Source of the DNA: Planctomycetota bacterium
GTDB taxonomy: Bacteria; Planctomycetota; Planctomycetia; Isosphaerales; Isosphaeraceae
Length of the DNA stretch: 64,000 nt
Direction of reading: 5' to 3'
NCBI GenBank assembly: GCA_028291545.1
Contig: JAQGHR010000068.1
Span: 1 to 64,000, forward strand
Shown: positions 44,187 through 52,726 of the stretch, in pieces
How the letters are laid out: each line of letters starts with the position of its first letter
Position numbering within the stretch: the first letter of the stretch is position 1
Program-made: the position numbers and the translations under genes
Notes under the pieces: generated by a model
Told to the model about the DNA's origin: nothing
The model's input: only the letters and a program-made list of their open reading frames with translations
The model's database searches: none

Positions 44187-44228
44187 GGGCGATTCATCCA
44201 GAGGCAACGATGCCTCCTTCAATCGCCC
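44187..44228 (+). promoter_or_regulatory. 5' leader stem-loop
   Basis: GGGCGATT (44187-44194) pairs with AATCGCCC (44221-44228), and inside it GAGGCA (44201-44206) pairs with TGCCTC (44211-44216) over an ACGA loop. The structure would sit at the very 5' end of the mRNA predicted from the promoter above and may protect the transcript or regulate it. Confidence 0.5.
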
Positions 44229-44259
44229 AGATCGCCCCTTCCCCGGAAAGCGTGATCCC

Positions 44260-46401
44260 ATGAGCCGCCGATTGCCATCGGTCCGTCGTCGGATTCCGTT
44301 GCTCAATTCGTGCTTTGATAGGCTAGAACCCCGGGCCTTGCTCGCCCCGCTCCTTTACGCGGAGACGGATGCGAGCCGGCTTTACACGGTCGATGTCGCC
44401 ACCGGCGCATCTCATTTCGTGGCGAACACGACCAAGCAGCTCACGGACATTGCGTTCGACGAGTCCGGGAATCTGTACGGGGTCGACGGTGGCGGTTCGC
44501 TCTATGCGGTCAATGTTTCCACCGGCGCAACGACCGCGATCGGTTCGGCCGGCGTGACGCTCAATGCGCTCGCGTTCGCTCCCGACGGGACGCTCTACGG
44601 CGCAGGTTACACCGGATTGTTCGCCATCGACCCCACGACCGGTTCCGGCCGACTGGTGAGCGATCTCCACGCCTTTCCCTCGGCCGGCGACCTCACGTTC
44701 GATGCCTCGGGAAACCTCATCCTGAGCACGAACAACGCGTCGGGTTTGCTGATTCGCGTCGACACGTCCACGGGAAACATCACGACACTGGGAACCCTTG
44801 GGCCGAACGATGTTTACGGCCTCTCGTATGGGCCCGACGGTACGCTCTACGCGGCGACGTATGGCAGCCGCCAACTCCTCTCCGTCGATCCCAACACCGG
44901 CACGACGTCGCAAGTCTCCCTGTACAGCGGGGACCAGATCACCAAGATTTTCGGAACCGCCTTCCTGGATGAGTCCCGGCGGCCGAGGATCACCGTGACC
45001 GACGCCTCGGCGACCGCCCCAATTTCCGGCTCGGGGACTCTCGATTTCACCGCGACACTCGCCTACGCCAGCGTCCGACCCGTTTCGGTTTCTTTCGCCA
45101 CTTCCGACGCGACCGCAACCTCACCGGCCGATTACACATCAACCTCCGGAACGCTGAGGTTCGCCCCGGGGGAAACTTCGAAGACCATTTCGGTTCCCGT
45201 GTCTGGCCATGCGGCGTATAAGCCGACGGAGATGCTCCGGCTCAATCTTAGCGGCGCCTTGAATGGGTTGCTCGTGACCAGATCCGCCACGGGCACGATC
45301 CAGGTCCCCGGCGCGGCGCCCACGGTCTCGCTTTCGCTCGATCGCCCCACGTTCGATGAGAACGGTGGCAGCGCGACGATCACCGCGACCCTCTCGGCCG
45401 CGACGGGCGTTCCCACGACCGTGGACCTGGGCTTTTCCGGCACCGCGATCTCGGGAACGAATTTCACCGCCGACGCGAATTCGATCCTGATTCCCGCCGG
45501 TGCGATCTCGGCAAGCCTGACGCTCAAGGGGCAGGACGACGATGCGATTCGCGGCCCCCTCGTCGCGACGGTCTCGATCTCAGCTGTCAGCGGCGCAACT
45601 CCGACCGGAACCCAGGTCGTCTCGGCGACCGAGACCGATACGACAACACGGCCCGAGGTTTCGCTGAACTCGGTGACGGGCAACGACATTTCGGCGACGT
45701 TCTCGTTCGTCGTTACCCTGAGCAAGCCGCTCAAGAACGCGGTTTCCGTCGATTATGCGACGAAGGACGGGTCGGCGATCCATGGTCTCGATTACCGTGG
45801 GACATCGGGCACGCTTTCGTTCTCGGCGGGACAAACTCAGAAGGTCGTCCAGGTCGCCATCCTCAATGATCCGGCATTCAAGCTGGAAAAGGCGTTCTCC
45901 CTGACGCTCTCGAACCCGACCTTCGCAACCGTCCTGGGCGGCGCAGGAATTGGGACGATCGTGAATACCGCGAAACCGCCGATCGTGTCCGTTGAAGACT
46001 TCTCCAAGGTCGAAGGTAAACGCGGTCCCTCGCCGGCGCTGGTCACGATCCGGCTCTCCGCGCCGAGCGAGTTGCCGGTCACCCTGGTCGTCGAGACCCA
46101 GGACGGATCGGCCAAGGCCGGCAAAGACTATCTTCCGCTGCGCTCCACGATCACCTTTCTGCCCGGCGAAACCGTCAAGACGCTGGCCATCTCCGTCCTC
46201 GGGAACGCGAAGAAGCAGCACGACCGGACGTTCTTCGTGAGCATCGTCGCCTCGACTGGTGCAACCGTGGCCCGAGGTCAGGCCACGGGTACGATTGTGG
46301 ACGACGACGGGCACAAGCGCGTCGAGCGGAAGGCGATCGGCACGATCGTTCGGTCGATCTCAAGATTTCCGGGCCGGCAGTTCCGCAAGCACGGAAAATA
46401 G
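44260..46401 (+). CDS. Extracellular Calx-beta repeat protein with N-terminal beta-propeller
   Basis: 713 residues. The N-terminus carries a basic stretch and RLEPRALLA, the planctomycete LEPRxLL-type motif found at the start of many exported giant proteins. Residues 35-240 are a repetitive propeller (DIAFDESGNLYGVDGGGSLY; ALAFAPDGTLYGAGYTGLF). Four Calx-beta units follow at about 245-350, 352-465, 467-565 and 570-685, each with the DGSA..G.DY....G.L.F..G.. pattern, for example YATKDGSAIHGLDYRGTSG. Calx-beta units bind calcium and build adhesins. The protein is probably secreted or surface-bound and used in adhesion; no classical signal peptide is evident. Confidence 0.8.
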   Translation: MSRRLPSVRRRIPLLNSCFDRLEPRALLAPLLYAETDASRLYTVDVATGASHFVANTTKQLTDIAFDESGNLYGVDGGGSLYAVNVSTGATTAIGSAGVTLNALAFAPDGTLYGAGYTGLFAIDPTTGSGRLVSDLHAFPSAGDLTFDASGNLILSTNNASGLLIRVDTSTGNITTLGTLGPNDVYGLSYGPDGTLYAATYGSRQLLSVDPNTGTTSQVSLYSGDQITKIFGTAFLDESRRPRITVTDASATAPISGSGTLDFTATLAYASVRPVSVSFATSDATATSPADYTSTSGTLRFAPGETSKTISVPVSGHAAYKPTEMLRLNLSGALNGLLVTRSATGTIQVPGAAPTVSLSLDRPTFDENGGSATITATLSAATGVPTTVDLGFSGTAISGTNFTADANSILIPAGAISASLTLKGQDDDAIRGPLVATVSISAVSGATPTGTQVVSATETDTTTRPEVSLNSVTGNDISATFSFVVTLSKPLKNAVSVDYATKDGSAIHGLDYRGTSGTLSFSAGQTQKVVQVAILNDPAFKLEKAFSLTLSNPTFATVLGGAGIGTIVNTAKPPIVSVEDFSKVEGKRGPSPALVTIRLSAPSELPVTLVVETQDGSAKAGKDYLPLRSTITFLPGETVKTLAISVLGNAKKQHDRTFFVSIVASTGATVARGQATGTIVDDDGHKRVERKAIGTIVRSISRFPGRQFRKHGK

Positions 46402-46432
46402 CCGAGGCTCGCCGGTCGCGATTCCGGCCTGC

Positions 46433-47935
46433 CTACTCGTCCAGTTCCGAAAGCAACTCGTTGACCTCGTGGTCGAGTTGCTCCTCGCCCAGGATATCCT
46501 CGAGGTCGGCGGGGTGCGGGTCGCGGAACTTGCCCACTCGGGGGCCGGAATCCGCCACCAGGTCGCCTTCGGAAGGCGCGGCGTTGGGGTCGGACTGGGT
46601 GCGGGCGCGGAGATACAGCTTGATGGGGATATCACGGAAGGGGAGCTTCTGACGGAAGACGTTCAGCAAATAGCGCTGGTATGTGGCCTCGAAGAGCGAG
46701 GGGCTGTTCACGAACAGCACGACAGTCGGCGGGGCCGTGCCGACCTGAGTGGCGTAGTAAATCTTGGGCGTTCGGTTCTCTCGCATCGTCGGCGGATGCG
46801 CATCCACGGCCGCGCGGAGGATCTTGTTCAGGGCTCCGGTGCTGACGCGTTTCTGGGCCTGCTTGAACATCGATTGTGAGAGGTTCAGCAGCGCCTTGAC
46901 GTTCTTGCCCGTCTTGGCGGTGATGAACGCGAGCGGCGCGTAGGGCATGGTGCGGAAGGCGTGCTGGACCCCGTGTGCGTACTTGGCCATCATCTCCGAT
47001 GACGGGCCATCGGGATTCTGGGTCATCAGATCCCACTTGTTCACCACGAAGATCACCGGCTTGTAATGCTTGCCGATATAGTCACCCAACTGCTTGTCGA
47101 TTCTCGCCACGCCCACGGTCGGGTCGAGGAAGAGGAGGACGACGTCGGCCCGCCGGATCGAGCGCTCGGCGCGATGGACCGAGTAGAAGTCGAGGTCGTC
47201 CTTGATCTTCGCCTTGCGACGGACTCCGGCCGTGTCGATGGCGACGAACGGCAATCCGTCGAGCTCGAACTTCACGTCCACCGAATCTCGCGTGGTGCCG
47301 GCGCGTTCGGAGACGATCATCCGCTCAACTCGCGCCAGCGTATTCACGAAGGTGGACTTGCCGGTGTTGGGTCTGCCCACGACGGCGACCTTCATCACCT
47401 CTTCGGCGGGTTGCGTGGTCGGGGCATCGGGAAGGCGCTCGGCAATCAGGTCGAGCAGGCCCTGCTTGTTCCGGTTCTGTTTGGTGGAAACGTAGACAGG
47501 CTTGCCCCGGCCGAGTTTGTAGAACTCATCCTCCCTGGACTCCATCGCGGCTTCGTCGGCCTTGTTGATGACAAGGACGACGGGCTTGTCGACATATCGG
47601 AGCCGTGCGGCAACCTCCTCGTCGAGCGGCATCCGGCCTTCGCGGCAGTCGACGACGAACAGGATCAGATCGGCCTCGTCGAGGGCGTGCTGGATCTGCT
47701 TTTCGACGAGGTCGGCGAGGTCGTCGCGATCGACCATGCCGATCCCGCCGGTGTCGACCAGCTCAAAGTAAGCAGACCCGGTCTCTGCCCCGGTGGGCAC
47801 GAGGGCGCCGACGCGATCGCGGGTCACGCCCGAGACGTCGTCGACGATGGCGATCCGCCGACCGGCGAGCCAGTTGAATAACGAGGACTTGCCGACGTTC
47901 GGTCGGCCGACGATAACGACTTTGGGGAGAGGCAT
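46433..47935 (-). CDS. der: Ribosome-assembly GTPase Der (EngA)
   Basis: 500 residues with two GTPase domains. The first has GRPNVGKSS, DTGGIGM and NKAD; the second has GRPNTGKST, DTAGVRR and NKWD. A KH-like C-terminal domain follows (LPFRDIPIKLYLRAR), with an acidic extension to 500 that is longer than in E. coli Der. Der is needed for 50S subunit maturation. Full length and intact; convergent with the Calx-beta gene. Confidence 0.96.
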   Translation of the reverse strand: MPLPKVVIVGRPNVGKSSLFNWLAGRRIAIVDDVSGVTRDRVGALVPTGAETGSAYFELVDTGGIGMVDRDDLADLVEKQIQHALDEADLILFVVDCREGRMPLDEEVAARLRYVDKPVVLVINKADEAAMESREDEFYKLGRGKPVYVSTKQNRNKQGLLDLIAERLPDAPTTQPAEEVMKVAVVGRPNTGKSTFVNTLARVERMIVSERAGTTRDSVDVKFELDGLPFVAIDTAGVRRKAKIKDDLDFYSVHRAERSIRRADVVLLFLDPTVGVARIDKQLGDYIGKHYKPVIFVVNKWDLMTQNPDGPSSEMMAKYAHGVQHAFRTMPYAPLAFITAKTGKNVKALLNLSQSMFKQAQKRVSTGALNKILRAAVDAHPPTMRENRTPKIYYATQVGTAPPTVVLFVNSPSLFEATYQRYLLNVFRQKLPFRDIPIKLYLRARTQSDPNAAPSEGDLVADSGPRVGKFRDPHPADLEDILGEEQLDHEVNELLSELDE

Positions 47936-48080
47936 GGAGCGGACTTCCTCGGCGGGGCCGGGGCCTGGCGAGGATCAGATCCGGCCCCGGCGGGCGTGGT
48001 CGTCCCATACATGTTGCGATGGCGGGAGGTTGACCACGTCCCATCGCCACTGATTTGGTATTATATGGAGGATTACCGAC

Positions 48081-48679
48081 GTGCGACAAGTCGATTCGCC
48101 GGGAATCGAGGCCCGGGGAGACGAGGACCGGTGGACGCTTCCTCGGATCGTGGCGATGGCTTCACGGTGCTGGACGGCGTCGCGCTCGTTGTCGCGGCAG
48201 CGGTGGCGAGCGTCCACATGCGAGGCCCCGTCCAACTGGCTGCGGGTGCCGTCTGGGGCCTGGTCTGGATTGCGTTCGGAGGGGTCGCCCTGACGGCCGC
48301 CGGCCCGATCCTGTTCCTGATCAGGCGATATGGGCGGCGGTCCGAGGGTTATCCGCGAATCGGAGACCGGCTCTGGGCACTGCTGGGAACGCCCTGGCTG
48401 CTCACGGCTCCGCTCCGGTCCGGGCCGGGTGGGGCCGTGTCGCGGTCGCTGGGCTTGTATTCGACGATCCTGACCATCACCGTCGGCGCGGCCAGTGTCC
48501 TGGTGCTGGCGGTGCTCTGGAAGGTCTGGGTCCTGACGCCCCCGGGGGCTCGCGACTTCAAGAACGACCCGGCCCCGTGGACCGCGAGGATGGGGATGGC
48601 GCTTTCCGTGGCCTGGCCGTTGCAATGTGGCTTCCTGCTGGTCGTCCTCGACTCCGAAACCTTCCCCGGCGCGAGATAG
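48081..48679 (+). pseudogene. Small membrane protein gene with apparent frameshift near 48165
   Basis: GGAGG at 48069 stands nine bases before a GTG at 48081. The frame from that GTG encodes RQVDSPGIEARGDEDRWTLP, codons that fit the genome's GC preference. From about 48165 the sensible frame is the next one: DGFTVLDGVALVVAAAVASV, three further hydrophobic segments and a stop at 48679 (GPILFLIRRYGRR; TVGAASVLVLAVLWKVWVLT). One frame does not cover both parts, so a one-base indel, real or from sequencing, is likely. A one-frame alternative is ATG 48065, but it has no ribosome site and an odd N-terminus. The protein has about four membrane segments; function unknown. Confidence 0.55.
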
Positions 48680-48717
48680 CAGCACGCGGCCACAGCCCTC
48701 GTCTCCGAGAGCGTTCG

Positions 48718-49230
48718 ATGACAGAAACCAATCCCCGACGCACGCTTCGCCTCCTGGACCTCTCGGCCCTGGTGCTCTCGTACGGACTGGCCGCGTTACT
48801 GATCCGGGCGTTCTATCCCAATGAGGGCGTGCCATCCGGGAAGATCGGGGTCGTCGTCGGGTTCACGTATCTCTGGCTCGGGCTCGCGATGGGCGGGCCG
48901 ATGGTCCTCTTGCTCGATCGCCGATCGCGGCCCGCCGACCACGATATCGATGCCGCTCCTCGCTACACCTGGGCGGAAACGGCCTGGCTCCTGATCGGTG
49001 GCTACTGGATTTGCCTGGCAATGTTCGTCGTGCCGTCGCGATTGCCGATCAATCCTTTGCTTGGGGTTTTCCCGATCGTCGCCGCTCTGTTCTTGCGCCT
49101 CTTCGCGAGAAAGGTTTCGCCCCAGGTCGATTCGTCGACCGGATGGACCCACCTCGCCGCCATCGGTGTCCTGGTGACCTGGCCCGTCGCCTGGGCGGCG
49201 ATGATCCTGCTGGGCAAGACGCTTTCCTGA
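48718..49230 (+). CDS. Small four-helix membrane protein, unknown function
   Basis: 170 residues with four hydrophobic segments: LSALVLSYGLAALLIRAF (about 14-31), IGVVVGFTYLWLGLAMGGPM (about 42-61), WLLIGGYWICLAMFVVP (about 86-102) and IGVLVTWPVAWAAMILLG (about 147-164). A DRRSRPADHDIDAAP loop faces one side. No family recognised. It follows the frameshifted membrane-protein gene by 38 bases and precedes cobM by 36, suggesting co-transcription. Confidence 0.7.
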   Translation: MTETNPRRTLRLLDLSALVLSYGLAALLIRAFYPNEGVPSGKIGVVVGFTYLWLGLAMGGPMVLLLDRRSRPADHDIDAAPRYTWAETAWLLIGGYWICLAMFVVPSRLPINPLLGVFPIVAALFLRLFARKVSPQVDSSTGWTHLAAIGVLVTWPVAWAAMILLGKTLS

Positions 49231-49266
49231 CAGGACTTTCACACGATCGAGGCCGGAATCCGCACG

Positions 49267-50040
49267 ATGACCACATCACGAGGCAAGGTTTATTTCATCG
49301 GCGCCGGACCCGGCGACCCGGACCTGATCACGGTCAAGGGCCGTCGCTTGATCGAGCGCTGCCCTGTCTGCCTGTTCGCCGGAAGCCTCGTGCCCCGCGC
49401 GGTCGTGGCCTTCGCGCCGGCAGGCGCCGTCGTGAAGAATACGGCGAGTATGGATCTCGATCAGATCATCGCTTTGATGGACGAGGCAACCGCCGACGGC
49501 CGAGACGTTGCCCGCGTTCATTCGGGCGACCCGAGCCTCTACGGTGCAATCGCCGAGCAAATGCGACGGCTCGATTCGCTGGGAATTGATTATGAAGTTG
49601 TGCCCGGTGTCAGCTCCTATTCGGCCGCCGCGGCGGAACTCAAGATCGAGCTCACACCTGCGGGCGTGAATCAAACGGTCATCCTCACGCGAGCGGCCGG
49701 CCGGACGGGATTGCCCTCGAACGAGGATCTCGCGTCGTTCGGCTCGCATCGAACCGGCATGTGCCTGTTCCTCTCCGCGGCGCAGATGCCCGAGGTCGTC
49801 GCCTCCTTGATTCCCCACTACGGGCCCGATGCCCCCGTCGTCGTCGCCCATCGCGTGAGCTGGCCGGATCAAACATTCATCCACTGCACGCTCGCCGATG
49901 TCTCCGAGCGGATGGCGCAGGCCGAGATCACCATGACCGCCCTCGTGTTCATCGGCCCGATGCTCGACGACACGAAGGCGGTCGAGAGCCACCTTTACGA
50001 TCGGACGTATTCTCACTCTTACCGAAAAGCCAGGGAGTGA
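49267..50040 (+). CDS. cobM: Precorrin-4 C11-methyltransferase
   Basis: 257 residues of the tetrapyrrole methylase fold. The enzyme methylates C11 of precorrin-4 (or cobalt-precorrin-4) with SAM in cobalamin synthesis. VYFIGAGPGDPDLITVKGRRLI (8-29) is the family N-terminus, VARVHSGDPSLYGA and YEVVPGVSSYSAAAAEL mark the substrate/SAM pocket, and LTPAGVNQTVILTR is specific to the CobM/CbiF branch. No other cobalamin genes are in the window. It lies convergent with the Tat protein gene, 7 bases away. Confidence 0.92.
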   Translation: MTTSRGKVYFIGAGPGDPDLITVKGRRLIERCPVCLFAGSLVPRAVVAFAPAGAVVKNTASMDLDQIIALMDEATADGRDVARVHSGDPSLYGAIAEQMRRLDSLGIDYEVVPGVSSYSAAAAELKIELTPAGVNQTVILTRAAGRTGLPSNEDLASFGSHRTGMCLFLSAAQMPEVVASLIPHYGPDAPVVVAHRVSWPDQTFIHCTLADVSERMAQAEITMTALVFIGPMLDDTKAVESHLYDRTYSHSYRKARE

Positions 50041-50047
50041 GCGGCCG

Positions 50048-51574
50048 TCATCCGCTCTTTTTGTCCGCCCCCAGCACCGAGGCGACGGCTTCGCGAGCCC
50101 TCGTCATCAGAGGGCTATCGGGGGCATTGGTGCCGGGGAAATGAGCCAACGCTGCGGCCGTAAGCGGGCCTCGCCATTTCGGGTCGGACGCCAGAACGGC
50201 TTCTTCCCAGGCCGCGGCGGCGTACTTGAAATCGTGGCTATCGCGGCCCTTGTGGAAGATCATGCGGCGGCCAACGGCGAAGATGTCCTCGGCCGAACCG
50301 CCTCGGGAGACGTAACCCAGGGCCTTCGCGGCGGCGTCGCGGCGGCTCCTGGAGACCGTTGCGAAGATGTCGTTCAGGGCCTCGGGACCGGTGGCTTCCG
50401 ACGGGGCCGGGGCCATCGCGTCGAGGGACAGCTCCGGCACGCTGCCGAGCGCGTCGCGGAACATCGCGATCCATCCGGCGGCCTGGAGCAGGGCGAGCTT
50501 CCGGGTCGTGTCGTCGCCGCTGGCTCCGTAAATGAAGTGGAGGGCATTGGCCGAGGTCATCGCATGGAGGGCGATGATGCCGGGCTTTTTCAGGAGTAGC
50601 TCGCTGCCGGCGAGCGTCACGGCGTCCCACAGTGATTCGGGCGCGACGCCGCGATTCAGGAGCGCCGCGGTCTCGGCCGAGGCGGCCTCGGGCTTGGCAT
50701 GACGGAGGGTATCGAGGAGCGATTGCGTGGCACCCGGATCGGCATTGCCCGCCGACCAGCCCTGGCGCAGATTCTTGGCAACGTCGAGATTGGCCTCGTA
50801 CGGGCCGGACGAGCCCCGGCCGGGGTCACCCTGGCGATCGAGAATCCCGAATGAGAGCGAGCGCAGCACCGGCTCGGCGTGGGGCCAGCCGATCGTTTGC
50901 AAGGTGCGCCAGGACTGGGCGGCGAAGATCGCCTTGTGGCCGATATTGCGATGGTCGCGGACGCCGTACCGCCAGAACGGCTCCATCGTCTCGGCCGCGC
51001 CCGCCGAACGGCACAGCGCCGAGGTCGCGGCGTCGGCGGCGTCGGCATCCCAGTCATCCATCGCCTTGATCAGCGCGGATTTAGCCTGCGAGGGGGACGG
51101 CAAGCGAGACTCGTCCACGGGGCCGAGCGACCAGTCCCCCTCCTTGACGTCGGCCTCCTGGGATCGCTTGAACTCGTCGAGCGCCCAGAGCATCGGGATC
51201 AGGCGTTCGTCCACGGCGGCGGTCTGGCCGAGTAAGTGGGCCGAATGGATGACCATCACGGCGTGGAACTTGAATCCGACGGGACGCGGCTTGATGTTGC
51301 GAATTCCGGCGAGGAACAGCCCGGCCATGAGGTCGCGGTAGGAGAGGCCGGCCTTGAGCTGGACGATCGCCGCGTCGAGGATCTTCTCGCGAGGCGTCTC
51401 CTCCATCCACTTGACGACCGGCTCGATCTCGGGACGAAGCCGAACGGTCTCGGGCTTGACGATCATCGCGCCCCGGGCCGGAGTGATCGCACTTGCGTTC
51501 AGACCAAGCCCGGCACCGAGTCCCAATGCCGCCGAAGATTGCAGGAACTGCCGCCTCGGAAGTCGCGTATGCAT
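50048..51574 (-). CDS. Tat-exported planctomycete protein, helical repeat, function unknown
   Basis: 508 residues from ATG 51574. A twin-arginine leader (LPRRQFLQSSAALGLGAGLG, residues 5-24) is followed by an all-helical domain of repeated hairpins (REKILDAAIVQLKAGLSYRD; IHSAHLLGQTAAVDERLIPM; WRTLQTIGWPHAEPVLRSLS; AMTSANALHFIYGASGDDTT). The fold resembles other long helical exported proteins of planctomycetes; residues that would define an enzyme are not recognised. Intact, no neighbour on the same strand within 80 bases. Confidence 0.7.
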   Translation of the reverse strand: MHTRLPRRQFLQSSAALGLGAGLGLNASAITPARGAMIVKPETVRLRPEIEPVVKWMEETPREKILDAAIVQLKAGLSYRDLMAGLFLAGIRNIKPRPVGFKFHAVMVIHSAHLLGQTAAVDERLIPMLWALDEFKRSQEADVKEGDWSLGPVDESRLPSPSQAKSALIKAMDDWDADAADAATSALCRSAGAAETMEPFWRYGVRDHRNIGHKAIFAAQSWRTLQTIGWPHAEPVLRSLSFGILDRQGDPGRGSSGPYEANLDVAKNLRQGWSAGNADPGATQSLLDTLRHAKPEAASAETAALLNRGVAPESLWDAVTLAGSELLLKKPGIIALHAMTSANALHFIYGASGDDTTRKLALLQAAGWIAMFRDALGSVPELSLDAMAPAPSEATGPEALNDIFATVSRSRRDAAAKALGYVSRGGSAEDIFAVGRRMIFHKGRDSHDFKYAAAAWEEAVLASDPKWRGPLTAAALAHFPGTNAPDSPLMTRAREAVASVLGADKKSG

Positions 51575-51718
51575 AAGGTTCACCTCGCGAATGGTCCGAC
51601 CTCGCCGCCGAGAGAGAGCGGCGCGATTCCTGTCCATTATGGGCGAGGCCGTACGCGATTCGCTACGGCCTCCCCGGCAAGGATCGGAGACGGTGGATTT
51701 GATCCACCCTACGACGGG

Positions 51719-52657
51719 TCAGGGCGCGTCGTCTCCCGGCAGCATCACCTCATCGGTCGGGACATGCTCGGCGCGATCGGAGGCCGTCATGTAGATTCCC
51801 ACCCCGACCAGCACGCCACCCAGGACGAGTTGCAGGCTCAACGGCTCTTGCTTGAGCCAGTGCCCGGCGGCCACGCCGAACATCGGCGTCACGAACGCGA
51901 CCGTCGCAAGCTGAGCGGCCGGATAGCGGCCGAGCAAGAGCAGCCACACCGAGAAGCAGAACCCGGAAACCGCGATCCCTTGATAGATCAGTGCCAGGAC
52001 GACTTGCATGGAAAAGTGATAGTTCTCGAACCCCTCGAACGTGCCGCTGTAGAGAAAGAACAACGGGATGGCCAGCAGCGATTGGTTCCAGAGCAATGTT
52101 GCGGGCGCGATCCGGGAAAACGTCATCTTCTGGAGCACGGTCTGGACGGCGAAGATGATCCCTGACGCCAGCACCACGAGATCGCCGCCCAGGTACGTGT
52201 CGCCACCCCCGAACGACGACGACAGGACCAGCCCGACACCTGCCGCCGCCGACCCCAGGCCGAGGATTCCGAGCCCTCCCATGCGCTCGCCCAGGAGCAT
52301 CCAGGCCAAGGGCGCGACGATCAGCGGATGGACGTTGATAAAGATCGAGGACCGACCGGCGGCGCTATGGCTCGTGCCGAGGTTAAAGGTGCCGATCTGG
52401 AGCACCGTGATCAAGGCATGGCCCAGCAAGAGCGGCCAGTGCTCGCGGCGCACCCACATCGGCTGTCCGGAGAGCCGGCAGACCACCGCGAGGATCGGCA
52501 GGCTCAACAGGAATCGGAACCCCGCGACGCCGAACGGGGGGATATCGGGGGTCGCGAATTTCACGGCTACCGCGTTGCCGCCCCAGAAGGCGCAGCAAAC
52601 GACCATGATGAGCGCCCCCGGAAGATCGAGGCGTCTCGGGGGCGTCGAATGGCTCAT
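51719..52657 (-). CDS. EamA-type (DMT superfamily) transporter
   Basis: 312 residues with ten hydrophobic segments in two EamA repeats: ALIMVVCCAFWGGNAVAVKF for the first and GGDLVVLASGIIFAVQTVLQ for the second. The family exports or imports amino acids, nucleosides and other small metabolites; the substrate here is unknown. ATG 52657 (MSHSTPPRR) is taken; the frame runs on upstream but there it encodes the solo repeat arm at 52690. Same strand as the TRASH-tailed protein gene. Confidence 0.82.
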   Translation of the reverse strand: MSHSTPPRRLDLPGALIMVVCCAFWGGNAVAVKFATPDIPPFGVAGFRFLLSLPILAVVCRLSGQPMWVRREHWPLLLGHALITVLQIGTFNLGTSHSAAGRSSIFINVHPLIVAPLAWMLLGERMGGLGILGLGSAAAGVGLVLSSSFGGGDTYLGGDLVVLASGIIFAVQTVLQKMTFSRIAPATLLWNQSLLAIPLFFLYSGTFEGFENYHFSMQVVLALIYQGIAVSGFCFSVWLLLLGRYPAAQLATVAFVTPMFGVAAGHWLKQEPLSLQLVLGGVLVGVGIYMTASDRAEHVPTDEVMLPGDDAP

Positions 52658-52689
52658 GAACGGTCCGGGTTCGTGGCGAGGGCGAATGA

Positions 52690-52720
52690 TCTCTGCGTGA
52701 AACGTCTTCGATCCCATTCC
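52690..52720. repeat. Solo arm of the TTTCACGCAGAGACGG repeat family
   Basis: TCTCTGCGTGAAACGTCTTC at 52690 is a near copy of the right arm of the palindrome at 17123, with one inserted base and a diverged end. The partner arm is not present nearby, so this is half an element. It lies between the DMT transporter and the TRASH-tailed protein genes. Confidence 0.55.
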
Positions 52721-52726
52721 ATAAAA

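Larger units (their letters stand above)
44020..44259. other. AT-rich leader region of the Calx-beta gene
   Basis: About 60 bases around 44100-44155 (CATTTAATGTGATAAATTTG) are far richer in A and T than anything else nearby. They lie directly upstream of a TTGACT/TAGCCT promoter and may act as an UP element or bind a regulator. No gene here. Confidence 0.55.

Noticed and set aside
48718-49230. The protein before cobM as a CbtA/CbtB cobalt transporter
   Set aside because: It has four membrane segments but lacks the histidine-rich motif of CbtB and the size of CbtA.
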